Below the pieces are notes generated by a model. The model had not been told where the DNA came from, did not search any database, and saw only the letters and a list, made by a program, of their open reading frames with translations. From Muribaculaceae bacterium (GTDB lineage: Bacteria > Bacteroidota > Bacteroidia > Bacteroidales > Muribaculaceae): a DNA stretch of 64,000 nucleotides. Positions 27,399-35,786 of this stretch are shown one piece after another. The DNA is taken from the NCBI GenBank assembly GCA_009775225.1, contig VSPE01000003.1:1-64000 (forward strand). The letters are read 5' to 3'. Positions within the stretch are counted from its first letter, which is position 1; each line of letters begins with the position of its first letter. The translations under genes were made by a program, and so were the position numbers.

Positions 27399-29249
27399 AT
27401 GCACACCGTCCTTCGAACCCTCACCACCGCCATACTCGCCGCCGGGGCGCTCGCGTCAGCCGCCACAGAGTCCGTACTCATAGAGGCCGAAGCCTTCGGC
27501 ACACACGGCGGCTGGACTCCCGACGCACAGTTTGTCGATGAAATGGGTTCGCCCTACCTCCTAGCCCACGGACTCGGCACTCCCGTAGCCGATGCCGTGG
27601 CAGAGGTGAAGCTCCCGGCCCCCGGAAAGTATCACATATATGTGCGCACGAGCAACTGGACTGCGCCGTGGCACAGCGGCCCCGGCCCGGGAGCCTTCCG
27701 CGTGGCAGTCGACGGCACTCCGCTTCCCACAGTACTCGGCACCTCGGGCGAAGGCTGGCAGTGGCAGTATGCGGGCGAGACCTATGCCGCCGACACCGGT
27801 ATCACGCTCGCGCTGCAGGACATGACAGGCTTCGACGGACGCTGCGACGCGCTTTATCTCACCACCGACCGAAACGATATCCCGCCATCGGGTGGCCCCG
27901 CACTCGCCGACTTCCGCCACGGAATTTCAGGAAGTATGGAGCCTGAAGACGCCGGCCGCTACGACCTTGTAGTGGTAGGCGGCGGCATCGCAGGAATGAG
28001 CGCGGCAGTTGCCGCCGCAAGGCTCGGATGCTCCGTGGCTCTGCTGCAAAACAGGCCTGTGCTCGGAGGCAACAACAGCTCGGAGGTTCGCGTACACCTC
28101 GGGGGAGCACTCGACGTAGGCCCCTATCCGCGCCTCGGAGCTATGCAGAAAGAGTTCGGCCCGACCATCGAAGGAAACGCACAGGACGCCGCCAACTACG
28201 AAGACGACCGCAAAACGGCATGGGTACTGGCGGAGCAGAATGTGAGTCTCTTCCTCAACATGCACGTCGACAAGGTGCACACCGACCAGACAGGAGCAAT
28301 AAGCGCCGTGGGAGCCGTCGACAACACGACAGGACGCCGCTACACCTTCAGCGCACCTCTCTTCGCCGACTGCACCGGCGACGGCACCGTAGGCTACCTC
28401 GCAGGAGCGCATTACCTGATAGGCCGCGAGAGCCGCCTCGACTTCGGCGAACCCTCCGCACCCTACACAGCCGACTCCATGACAATGGGAGCCTCGGTAC
28501 AGTGGCGCAGCATACAGCTCCCCGAAGGCGAGAAAGCATCATTCCCCGAATTTAACTACGGCCTCGTATTCTCCGAAACTACATGCCACCGCACTCCCGT
28601 GGGCGAATGGACGTGGGAGACAGGCATGTACAGCGACCAGCTGCACGACTTCGAGCGCGTGCGCGACTACGGTATGCTCGTAGCATACTCCAACTGGAGC
28701 TACCTCGTAAACCGCCTCGGCATGTTCGCCGACCGCCGCCTCGACTGGGTGGCACACGTGGGCGGCAAACGCGAGTCACGACGACTGCTGGGCGACTACA
28801 TCCTCAAAGAAGACGACCTTGTGAAACGCGTGCACCACGAAGACGGCACCTTCGCCGCATCGTGGAGCATAGACCTCCACTTCCCCGACCCGGTGAACGC
28901 GGCACACTTCCCCGACGGCCCCTTCATAGCCTCGAACAGCCACGTATTCATCCACCCCTACGCCGTGCCCTACCGCTGCCTCTACTCGCGCAACGTACCC
29001 AACCTCTTCATGGCCGGGCGCGACATAAGCTGCACGCACGTGGCTCTCGGCACTGTGCGCGTGATGCGCACCACCGGCATGATGGGCGAGGTCGTAGGCA
29101 TGGCTGCCGCACTGTGCCGCCTCCACGGAGCCACGCCCCGCGACATCTACCACAGCCACCTGCCCGAGCTTAAAGAACTTATGAAAGAGGGAGTGGCACG
29201 CGGCCCTATGCCCTACAGCCAGAAGTACAACGAAGGCACACATCTTTAA
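27399..29249 (+). CDS. FAD-dependent oxidoreductase with N-terminal beta-sandwich domain
   Basis: A 616-residue exported protein (Sec-type signal, about 1-21). Residues ~22-150 form a beta-sandwich resembling a carbohydrate-binding or PL/GH accessory domain (VLIEAEAFGTHGGWTPDAQF, GKYHIYVRTSNWTAPW). The FAD_oxidored (PF12831) domain begins at LVVVGGGIAGMSAAVAAA, with LLQNRPVLGGNNSSEVRV close behind, and ends in YSRNVPNLFMAGRDISCTHV. This is a distinct subgroup from the Tat-exported enzyme at 21969-23369. Unlike that protein it has no twin-arginine motif, so it would have to load FAD after export. A role in oxidative glycan processing is inferred from the binding-type domain and the operon context. 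Confidence 0.8.
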   Translation: MHTVLRTLTTAILAAGALASAATESVLIEAEAFGTHGGWTPDAQFVDEMGSPYLLAHGLGTPVADAVAEVKLPAPGKYHIYVRTSNWTAPWHSGPGPGAFRVAVDGTPLPTVLGTSGEGWQWQYAGETYAADTGITLALQDMTGFDGRCDALYLTTDRNDIPPSGGPALADFRHGISGSMEPEDAGRYDLVVVGGGIAGMSAAVAAARLGCSVALLQNRPVLGGNNSSEVRVHLGGALDVGPYPRLGAMQKEFGPTIEGNAQDAANYEDDRKTAWVLAEQNVSLFLNMHVDKVHTDQTGAISAVGAVDNTTGRRYTFSAPLFADCTGDGTVGYLAGAHYLIGRESRLDFGEPSAPYTADSMTMGASVQWRSIQLPEGEKASFPEFNYGLVFSETTCHRTPVGEWTWETGMYSDQLHDFERVRDYGMLVAYSNWSYLVNRLGMFADRRLDWVAHVGGKRESRRLLGDYILKEDDLVKRVHHEDGTFAASWSIDLHFPDPVNAAHFPDGPFIASNSHVFIHPYAVPYRCLYSRNVPNLFMAGRDISCTHVALGTVRVMRTTGMMGEVVGMAAALCRLHGATPRDIYHSHLPELKELMKEGVARGPMPYSQKYNEGTHL

Positions 29250-29266
29250 AATTTTAAAATCATACC

Positions 29267-29294
29267 CGAATACGTATTATCGATTACGTATTCG
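29267..29294. promoter_or_regulatory. Palindrome CGAATACGTA/TACGTATTCG before the symporter
   Basis: Perfect 10-base arms (29267-29276, 29285-29294) with an 8-base loop lie in the 70-base gap between the FAD oxidoreductase and the symporter. There is no T-run, which argues against a terminator. It contains TTACGTA (29284-29290), the same heptamer that heads the two ECF-type promoters at 34713 and 51298. A GTC 25 bases on (29309) keeps the same spacing, though the rest of the second element is poorly conserved. Confidence 0.35.
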
Positions 29295-29319
29295 AGCCGC
29301 GAGGCGCAGTCATTAGAGC

Positions 29320-30573
29320 ATGACTGCCATGAAAAACCAGGTCGCCGGGCAAGCCGCAAAGGCTCCTGCCAAGAAAAAGCCCGGACTATTTCCGCGAGTG
29401 GTGATAGCCATAGCTCTCGGCGCTCTTTTAGGGCTTATTATGCCCGAGTTCCTGCTGCGCGGACTCAAGACATTCAATCTGCTTTTCGCACAGCTGCTCA
29501 AGTTTGTTGTGCCCCTGCTGGTACTTGGGCTTGTCACACCCGCCATAGCACAGCTTGGCCGAGGAGCCGGCAAGATGCTGCTCACAATAGTGACACTATC
29601 GTATCTGTCGACCGTGTGTGCGGGCTTCTTCGCCTATGAATGTGCCTCGTCGCTTCTGCCACATTACCTCCATGCTGGCGAGATAGACGCCGCCCGCTCG
29701 GCCGAAACCTCCATAGAACCATATTTCAGGCTGTCAATCCCGCCGGTATGCGACATACTCACGGCTCTGGTGCTGTCGTTTATGACAGGTATAGGCATAA
29801 TCTTCACCAAGGCCGACATTATCAAAAAAGGCTTCGACCAGTTCGGCGAAATCATAAAACTCACCATAGAGCGCGCCGTGATACCTCTGCTGCCCGTGTA
29901 TATCTTCACCATGATATGCGATATGAGCGCGGGCGGAAGTCTCGGGCTTATTATGGGCACGGGCGTCAAAGTAATCCTCACCGGCATAGGCATCTCCATT
30001 GCCTACCTCTTCATACAGTACATCATAGCCGGCGCCGTGTCGGGCCGCAATCCGGCCCGTTGCCTGTGGAACATGCTCCCGGCCTATCTCACGGGCTTCT
30101 CGGTGTGCTCGTCGTCGGTGGTGATACCCGTCACACTCGCCGGGACACTACGCAACGGCGTGCGCAAAGACATCGCCGAATTTGCCGTGCCGCTGTGCTC
30201 CACCGTGCACATGTGCGGTAGCACTATCAAGCTCGCCACCACAGCAGTGGCCGTGATGTATATCTGCGGCATCGAACCTGACTTCGCCCTATTCGCAAAC
30301 TTCGTACTGCTGCAGGGTATATCCTCGGTAGCGGCACCGGGTGTCATGGGTGGCGTGCTCATGGCATCGGTAGGCCTGCTGGAAACGGTACTCGGCTTCT
30401 CGCCCGAGCAGAGCGCACTGCTCATGACCATATACCTGGCCCTCGACGGCTACGGCCCCGCCTGCAATGTGACAGGCGACGCCGCAATAGCTCTCGTCAT
30501 CGACCGCTTCTTCGGACGTAAAACAAAATCGGAAGAAATAAGCCCCACACCCTTACAAAATGAAATTGCTTAG
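29320..30573 (+). CDS. Dicarboxylate/amino acid:cation symporter (DAACS family)
   Basis: A 417-residue inner-membrane transporter. Hydrophobic segments match the eight-helix, two-hairpin fold of Glt/Dct/SstT proteins. Family motifs are present: the serine-rich hairpin tip as CSSSVVIPVTL, and CSTVHMCGSTIKLATTAVAV in the second half; the last transport helix reads DGYGPACNVTGDAAIALVIDR, where the usual NxxxD appears as NVTGD. It would take up C4-dicarboxylates or acidic or hydroxy amino acids with Na+ or H+. Either ATG (29320 or 29329) could be the start; the second gives MKNQVAG. Its end overlaps the sulfatase start by 14 bases, so the two are co-translated. Confidence 0.85.
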   Translation: MTAMKNQVAGQAAKAPAKKKPGLFPRVVIAIALGALLGLIMPEFLLRGLKTFNLLFAQLLKFVVPLLVLGLVTPAIAQLGRGAGKMLLTIVTLSYLSTVCAGFFAYECASSLLPHYLHAGEIDAARSAETSIEPYFRLSIPPVCDILTALVLSFMTGIGIIFTKADIIKKGFDQFGEIIKLTIERAVIPLLPVYIFTMICDMSAGGSLGLIMGTGVKVILTGIGISIAYLFIQYIIAGAVSGRNPARCLWNMLPAYLTGFSVCSSSVVIPVTLAGTLRNGVRKDIAEFAVPLCSTVHMCGSTIKLATTAVAVMYICGIEPDFALFANFVLLQGISSVAAPGVMGGVLMASVGLLETVLGFSPEQSALLMTIYLALDGYGPACNVTGDAAIALVIDRFFGRKTKSEEISPTPLQNEIA

Positions 30574-31984
30574 ACTGCTTCCCCTCGCACTTCCGGCACT
30601 CTTCCCTTCGGGAAGCGCGGCCGTAGAAAAACCTAACTTCGTAATAATCAACCTCGACGATTCGGGATACGGCGATTTCTCGTGCAACGGCGCCCGCGGC
30701 TACCGCACTCCGGCCATCGACAGTCTGGCGGCGCACGGCATGCGCTTCACCAATTTCCTGGCGGCACAGCCTGTGAGCGGAGCCTCGCGGGCTGGGCTGC
30801 TCACAGGCTGCTACCCAAACCGCATAGGCCTCTCGGGCGCGCCCGGCCACCACGACATCCGCGGCATTGCCGATTCGGAAGTGACCTTGGCCGAGATGCT
30901 GCGAGACGCCGGCTACCGAACCGCCGTATTCGGCAAATGGCATCTCGGAGACGCTATCCGCTACCTGCCTCTGCAAAACGGCTTCGATGAATTTTACGGG
31001 CTGCCATACTCCAACGATATGTGGCCCTTCCACCCTCAGAAACCCTACCCCGACCTACCCACTATCGAGGGCAACAGTATTGTAGGCTTCAACACCGACC
31101 AGTCGCGACTCACGACCGACTACACCGAGCGCGCCGTGAGCTTCATGCGCGCCAATGCCGGGCGCCCCTTCCTGCTTTATGTGGCACACTCCATGCCGCA
31201 TGTGCCCCTTGCCGTATCTGACAGGTTCAAAGGCAAAAGCGACGCAGGGCTGTACGGCGACGTGATGATGGAACTGGACTGGAGTGTTGGCGAAATCGCA
31301 TCGGCCGCCGCGGCCCTCGGCATCTCGGATAATACATACATCATAATAATGTCGGACAACGGCCCGTGGCTGCGCTACGGCAACCATGCCGGCTCTACCG
31401 GCGGCTTGCGCGAGGCCAAGCAAGCCACCTTCGAAGGCGGCAGCCGCGTGCCTTGTATAGTATATTGCCCGGCCAAAGTTCCGGCGGCGGTGTGCAGCAG
31501 GCTGGCGTCCAACATCGACATCTTCCCCACTCTCGCCGAGCTTGCCGACGCTCCTCTGCCGATGCACGACATCGACGGTGTGAGCATAGTGCCATTGCTC
31601 GAAAATCCCGACACCGAGTCGCCACGGCGCTTCTTCACGTACTATTACCGAAAGAACGACCTCGAGGCCGTGACCGACGGCCGCTTCAAGCTCATCTTCC
31701 CGCACACCTACAACTCCAACGAGGGCTGCCTGCAGGGACGCGACGGGCAGCCCGGCGACATCCGCGAAGGGCGTGTCGAGACAACCGAACTCTACGACCT
31801 GCGCACCGACCCCGGCGAACGCTACAACATAGCCGGCAGCCGCCCCTATGAGCAGGCCGCACTCGAAGCCGAGGCCGAGCGTATGCGTGCCATTCTCGGC
31901 GACGACCTCACAGGACGGAAAGGCTCAGGCCGACGCCTTCCGGTGGTATCTAAAGAGTCGCTCACCTACCCCGAAAAACGATAG
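30560..31984 (+). CDS. Ser-type sulfatase, exported
   Basis: A 474-residue type I sulfatase with a signal peptide (about 1-21). The active-site motif is S73-G-A-S-R77, a serine-type site with Ala in place of the more common Pro, followed by AGLLTG. The serine must be converted to formylglycine by an anaerobic sulfatase-maturating enzyme, which is not in this window. Metal ligands are visible in NLDDSGYGD and MSDNGPW, and GKWHLG gives the conserved Lys and His. It removes sulfate esters from sugars, such as those of mucin or glycosaminoglycans; the exact glycan is unknown. The C-terminal subdomain is complete (LYDLRTDPGERYNIAG). Confidence 0.9.
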   Translation: MKLLRLLPLALPALFPSGSAAVEKPNFVIINLDDSGYGDFSCNGARGYRTPAIDSLAAHGMRFTNFLAAQPVSGASRAGLLTGCYPNRIGLSGAPGHHDIRGIADSEVTLAEMLRDAGYRTAVFGKWHLGDAIRYLPLQNGFDEFYGLPYSNDMWPFHPQKPYPDLPTIEGNSIVGFNTDQSRLTTDYTERAVSFMRANAGRPFLLYVAHSMPHVPLAVSDRFKGKSDAGLYGDVMMELDWSVGEIASAAAALGISDNTYIIIMSDNGPWLRYGNHAGSTGGLREAKQATFEGGSRVPCIVYCPAKVPAAVCSRLASNIDIFPTLAELADAPLPMHDIDGVSIVPLLENPDTESPRRFFTYYYRKNDLEAVTDGRFKLIFPHTYNSNEGCLQGRDGQPGDIREGRVETTELYDLRTDPGERYNIAGSRPYEQAALEAEAERMRAILGDDLTGRKGSGRRLPVVSKESLTYPEKR

Positions 31985-31987
31985 GCT

Positions 31988-32026
31988 CCCAAAAACACGA
32001 TTTTTCGCGAGACAGACTTTTTTGGG
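31988..32026 (+). terminator. Possible terminator after the sulfatase
   Basis: CCCAAAAA (31988-31995) pairs with TTTTTGGG (32019-32026) across a 23-base loop just after the sulfatase stop. The right arm itself carries the T-run. The long loop makes this only moderately convincing. Confidence 0.4.
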
Positions 32027-32031
32027 CCGTT

Positions 32032-32172
32032 TCAGCTTTTTTTCTCGTTTTCGAGAGCTTCAATAAAAGCGTAAATATTCGACGACGGATTTGCAGGCCA
32101 CTGCAATTTCTTCACGCGCGTTATCGCCTCATCGCAATGAGACATAGGATAGTCGAATTGCTCACTCCATGA
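32032..32172 (-). pseudogene. 3' remnant of an unidentified gene
   Basis: On the minus strand an open stretch of 46 residues ends in TGA at 32032-32034. It reads SWSEQFDYPMSHCDEAI followed by TRVKKLQWPANPSSNIYAF and IEALENEKKS, and is preceded by an in-frame stop. The composition (Trp, Cys, Pro, charged C-terminus) looks like the real C-terminal end of a protein and not random sequence. A start at 32145 would give only 37 residues. It directly abuts the AT-rich restriction-modification island, so it may be the tail of a gene cut when that island arrived. The family was not recognised. Confidence 0.45.
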
Positions 32173-32221
32173 TTATGATGCGCGCCCAAACCAAGCACAA
32201 GCGAATATAATTTGTATCAGA

Positions 32222-33313
32222 CTATTCGTTCTTGTCAACAACGAATATTTGTTTTGCAATTTCTTTCACAGCATCAATAGTATCATCTTTTGCATTTATT
32301 GCCTTTGCGAACACAAGCAACCCATCCACAAACTGTCTGATTGTAATTGTTTTAAGGTCGACAATTCTCAACTTGGCATAATTAAGTATTGATATAAGAC
32401 AACAATAATGTCCGTCTCTCCCGATAGTTTTTAACGTAAGGAATACTGCATCCTTATCATATACAACATTCTTGCCATATATGAACATACTTGAACTAAG
32501 GTGTGCGGCTCTAAATTTATCTATCGCATGAACAACATCCTGTTCGTTAAAATCTTTATCCTTGACCTCAATTGCATTAACAAGGTTGTTGTCTTTGTCA
32601 TAAACGTCAATATCACCGACTTCTTTAGAAGACGAACCGCTTTGATTTACCTTATGAGCCTCAACTCTATAATCTTTACCGAGGTACATTTGTTCAAGTT
32701 GAGCTATGACCAACGGACAAATCTCACCTTCAAATGATTGTTCAGTGATTTTATAGATGTAGTCAAGTACCAACTGTGCAAACTCACTGACATCAATAAG
32801 GGCATCACCTACCGAATATTTGGCTATATAGTTTTCGTGATTAGTTATCAAAACCGACATCGCATGTTTTAGATAACGGTAGGCACTCTTACTGTCGGAA
32901 ATATTAGAAAGAATCTCAATTAAGTCTGATAAAGTTTGGTAATCCTTTCCTCTTCGTACTGCATTATCCAAAGAAAGCATTACAAAACGTGCCGGCTTAT
33001 TCAAAAATGGCTCATTAGAATTTCCGAGGCATCCTTGTAGTTTCATTGTTTCAAATGGAACTACAACATTATGGCATAAAGAACGTGCATCATATTTGCC
33101 TTCCAATCCGTCTCCTTTTTGTAAACTCAAGGCATTGACAGACTCATTAGAAGCCTTGGCGAGCAATCCCGTAACAAGTATATAACGATATGTCTTATGA
33201 GAGCCTCTAAGGACACTAGTAATCAATTCTGCAATTGAATCGTTATACTCCTTTGCTTCAACCCAAGCACGTTCAAGTATTAATGACGCGGTTTTGAAAT
33301 CAATATTAGGCAT
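32222..33313 (-). CDS. Type II restriction endonuclease, SacI-family-like
   Basis: A 363-residue cytoplasmic protein, AT-rich unlike its surroundings. The C-terminal half carries a PD-(D/E)xK nuclease core: EVGDIDVYDKDNN with D234/D236, then E249-x-K251 in AIEVKDKDF. It resembles the restriction endonucleases grouped with SacI, which cuts GAGCTC; that specificity is not demonstrable here. It starts one base after the stop of the cytosine methyltransferase, so the two form a methylase-first operon, the usual arrangement that lets protection precede cutting. There is no signal peptide. Codon choice (many A/T third positions) suggests recent transfer. Confidence 0.75.
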   Translation of the reverse strand: MPNIDFKTASLILERAWVEAKEYNDSIAELITSVLRGSHKTYRYILVTGLLAKASNESVNALSLQKGDGLEGKYDARSLCHNVVVPFETMKLQGCLGNSNEPFLNKPARFVMLSLDNAVRRGKDYQTLSDLIEILSNISDSKSAYRYLKHAMSVLITNHENYIAKYSVGDALIDVSEFAQLVLDYIYKITEQSFEGEICPLVIAQLEQMYLGKDYRVEAHKVNQSGSSSKEVGDIDVYDKDNNLVNAIEVKDKDFNEQDVVHAIDKFRAAHLSSSMFIYGKNVVYDKDAVFLTLKTIGRDGHYCCLISILNYAKLRIVDLKTITIRQFVDGLLVFAKAINAKDDTIDAVKEIAKQIFVVDKNE

Positions 33314-33314
33314 A

Positions 33315-34466
33315 TCAAGAGAATAATCCCGAATATAGGATTGGCATTTTAGATTTTAACACATCAATAACCATTGAGCATACCGCCCTTGCAAGATTGC
33401 ATGGAACGGCATTGCCAATTTGTGTATATTGAGCACATTGACTCCCACAAAATTCATATTCCAACGGAAAGGTCTGCAAAACCCTCGCTTCATCAATTGT
33501 CAGGCGTCGCATTTTTGAAGGCACGGTCTCTGTTTTAGCAATCTCAGGATTTGACATAACCCTTTCGTGATAATCCTCTACCCAAGGTCGCTCGTTATCG
33601 TATAATGCGGACTCGTCAATTATTGGCGTTTTATTACCGCCCATCGACGCAGGAAGAGTTGCACTATATCCGTCAAGTTTAAGTGGGCGTCCCAATCCGT
33701 TGAAAAGCATTCCGGCATATGGAGATTTACGCATGACAGGATTAGGAGTGAGAGTGATACGGGCATTACATACCGAAGTGTTATTCCCCTCTCCGGCCCG
33801 GTCAAGTACTGATAACGCCTCACGTACAGTTTGTGATTTTTGTCTATAAGGGCTTATCATCGTCAACAAATCAGGACTGGCAAAAGATTTACCAATAAAC
33901 CCAACAAAGAATACTCTTTCTCTAGCTTGGGGAACATCGAAATCAGACGCGTTCAACACCATAAAATTAACGGAATATCCGAGCTGTATGAATTTCTCCA
34001 TCAAAGCAGTTCTTATCGAACTCCAACGTTCGAGAACTCCCAACGCTTTGACATTCTCCATTATAAATGCTTTCGGTCTCACTGTTTCGATGACCCTGGC
34101 ATAACTCCAAATAAGCTTGCTACGCTCATCGTTTTCATCCATTTTCCCTGCCACAGAAAAGCCCTGACACGGTGGCCCTCCTATTACTAAATCTACTTTA
34201 CCGCGGTAATTCTCCAACGAAGGAATAAAATCGTTTATATCCCCATAATGGATATGTTCGCCAATATTTTTCTTATACGATGCAACCGCCTCTTTTTTCA
34301 TATCGTTAGCCCAGATGATTTTGGCTCCTGCATAAATTGCACCTATATCCAAACCACCGGCCCCCGAGAAAAGTGATATTGTCGTAATAGTATTTGAGGC
34401 TAAAGCTTCTTTTATTCTTTGCATCCTAAAAGCAAGAACACTCTTCATAGGCTGACCGGCGACCAT
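33315..34466 (-). CDS. DNA (cytosine-5-)-methyltransferase of the RM system
   Basis: A 383-residue m5C methyltransferase. Motif I is SLFSGAGGLDIG (S-adenosylmethionine binding), motif IV is GGPPCQGFS with catalytic C100, motif VI holds MENVKAL, and the C-terminal motif is YTQIGNAVP. The target recognition domain lies about 230-320. It would methylate one cytosine of the site cut by the adjacent endonuclease. Starts at 34466, 34448 or 34424 are all possible; the last lies 13 codons before motif I. The base composition is markedly AT-rich. A TAACTTTG box about 95 bases upstream should drive the operon. Confidence 0.93.
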   Translation of the reverse strand: MVAGQPMKSVLAFRMQRIKEALASNTITTISLFSGAGGLDIGAIYAGAKIIWANDMKKEAVASYKKNIGEHIHYGDINDFIPSLENYRGKVDLVIGGPPCQGFSVAGKMDENDERSKLIWSYARVIETVRPKAFIMENVKALGVLERWSSIRTALMEKFIQLGYSVNFMVLNASDFDVPQARERVFFVGFIGKSFASPDLLTMISPYRQKSQTVREALSVLDRAGEGNNTSVCNARITLTPNPVMRKSPYAGMLFNGLGRPLKLDGYSATLPASMGGNKTPIIDESALYDNERPWVEDYHERVMSNPEIAKTETVPSKMRRLTIDEARVLQTFPLEYEFCGSQCAQYTQIGNAVPCNLARAVCSMVIDVLKSKMPILYSGLFS

Positions 34467-34712
34467 ACCGTTTGCAACTATGAAAGAGTGTCTAAAAATA
34501 TAGTGATTGTATTGATTACACTTGGGAGGTCTTTGTCAGCGCATATTGCGATATAATGCAAAGTTACAAAAAATTCTTTAATTTAGGCACATTTCTGACA
34601 TGAGAAAATATAAGTGAAGTTATATCGCTCAAGTTTGAATTTTTTTCTTGTGTAATTGAAGTCCCTGCCGACGGTTTTTAATGAAAAATCTGTAAAAATT
34701 GTATAAGGAGTC
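34467..34712. promoter_or_regulatory. AT-rich divergent region with promoter of the RM operon
   Basis: No gene is supported here. On the minus strand TAACTTTG (34566-34559) matches the TAnnTTTG -7 consensus and lies 93 bases upstream of the first methyltransferase ATG. The remaining AT-rich sequence up to about 34660 probably marks the right edge of the acquired island. No flanking direct repeats were found by eye. Confidence 0.5.
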
Positions 34713-34745
34713 TTACGTAATCCGGCGTCGGCGTCGCGTCTATTA
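34713..34745 (+). promoter_or_regulatory. Candidate ECF-sigma promoter for fecR-susCD (PUL 2)
   Basis: TTACGTA (34713-34719) is followed after exactly 16 bases by GCGTCTATTA (34736-34745), 21 bases before the FecR ATG. The identical arrangement, TTACGTA-N16-GCGTCTAATA, occurs on the minus strand ahead of the ECF sigma gene at 51298-51266, with an unrelated spacer. GTC-containing -10 elements are common for ECF sigma factors. It lacks a TAnnTTTG box. Confidence 0.6.
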
Positions 34746-34755
34746 GGCAAACACC

Positions 34756-34770
34756 ATGAAAAACACATGA
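34756..34770 (+). other. Four-codon leader reading frame coupled to fecR
   Basis: ATG AAA AAC ACA TGA ends with its stop overlapping the FecR ATG (ATGA). It may feed ribosomes into fecR by translational coupling, or be chance. There is no Shine-Dalgarno-like sequence before either ATG. Confidence 0.3.
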
Positions 34771-35741
34771 CAAGCGACGACATAAAAAGCTGGTTCGACG
34801 GTGAGTTCTCACCCGAAAAGCAGGCAGTAATGGAGCAGTGGTTTATAGAGCACTTCGACAGCCCCGTGCTCGACAAGGCTCTTGAAGAGATACTGCAACG
34901 CTGCGACAAGGCCGACCGCGAACACACCTTGCGCGCCTTCGACGATGCCTGCCACCGACTGGGCCTCACCCCTCCCCGCCGACGCTCTTTCGGCAGCACT
35001 GTCACGGCGATGCTCACAGCAGCCGCGGCTCTTGTAGCGGGTGTAGTTATGGGCATATCGTTCGCCCTCGGCTTAGGGAATTCACATCCCTCTCCACAGT
35101 GGGTGGAGGTATATGCCCGTGCGGGCGAAAACCGCACTGTGGAGCTCCCCGACTCTTCGGTTCTGCGGCTCAGCCCCGCCAGCGTACTCATCTACGACGC
35201 TGCCGGATATGCCGACTGCCGCAATGTGTATATCTACGGTGGCGCATACGCCGAAGTGACATCCGACCCGACGCACCCGTTCGCCATACGCAGCGACAAC
35301 GCTACCGTAACCGTGCTCGGCACGCGCTTCGACATATGCAACTATGCCGACGACAGCGAAATGGAAGTGATGCTCTACGAAGGTGCCGTGAAGGTGGAGT
35401 CGACATTCGCCGGACACTGCGACTCGACAAGCCTCACACCTGGCGAAGCAGTGAAGTACGACAAGCGCACCGGCACTCGGAGCATTATCGACATTCATGG
35501 TCTCGACGGACACCCCACAAGCGATTTCCTTTTCATCGACAGGCCGCTCTCCGACATCGTAAACGAGCTTGAACGCCATTTCGACATAAATATCGTGATA
35601 GAGAACGCCGAACTCGGCCAAAAGAAATTCTACGCGATATTCGCCAACAACGAGAGTCTCGACGAGATACTCGACGGGCTGAACTGGGCCGGCTCTATGG
35701 ATATACGGCGCTTCGACAAGCACACAATAGCTATCCGCTGA
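34767..35741 (+). CDS. FecR-type anti-sigma factor (PUL 2)
   Basis: A 324-residue single-pass inner-membrane protein. The N-terminal ~75 residues form the cytoplasmic sigma-binding region (SWFDGEFSPEKQAVMEQWFIEHF). A membrane helix spans about residues 78-98. The periplasmic FecR domain follows (AGENRTVELPDSSVLRLSPASVLIYD, VTSDPTHPFAIRSDNATVTVLGTRFDI), then the C-terminal DUF4974 domain (FLFIDRPLSDIVNELERHF) that contacts the STN domain of SusC. It relays transporter occupancy to a sigma factor. Unusually, no sigma gene lies directly upstream; the best partner is at 50650-51228. The STN-containing SusC follows after 45 bases. Confidence 0.93.
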   Translation: MTSDDIKSWFDGEFSPEKQAVMEQWFIEHFDSPVLDKALEEILQRCDKADREHTLRAFDDACHRLGLTPPRRRSFGSTVTAMLTAAAALVAGVVMGISFALGLGNSHPSPQWVEVYARAGENRTVELPDSSVLRLSPASVLIYDAAGYADCRNVYIYGGAYAEVTSDPTHPFAIRSDNATVTVLGTRFDICNYADDSEMEVMLYEGAVKVESTFAGHCDSTSLTPGEAVKYDKRTGTRSIIDIHGLDGHPTSDFLFIDRPLSDIVNELERHFDINIVIENAELGQKKFYAIFANNESLDEILDGLNWAGSMDIRRFDKHTIAIR

Positions 35742-35786
35742 AAAGAACCCTACATCACGAAACTATAAACCAACCATAATCATATC

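Noticed and set aside
32173..34712. Insertion sequence or integrase-borne island around the RM genes
   Set aside because: No transposase, integrase, terminal repeats or target duplication could be seen; only base composition supports transfer.
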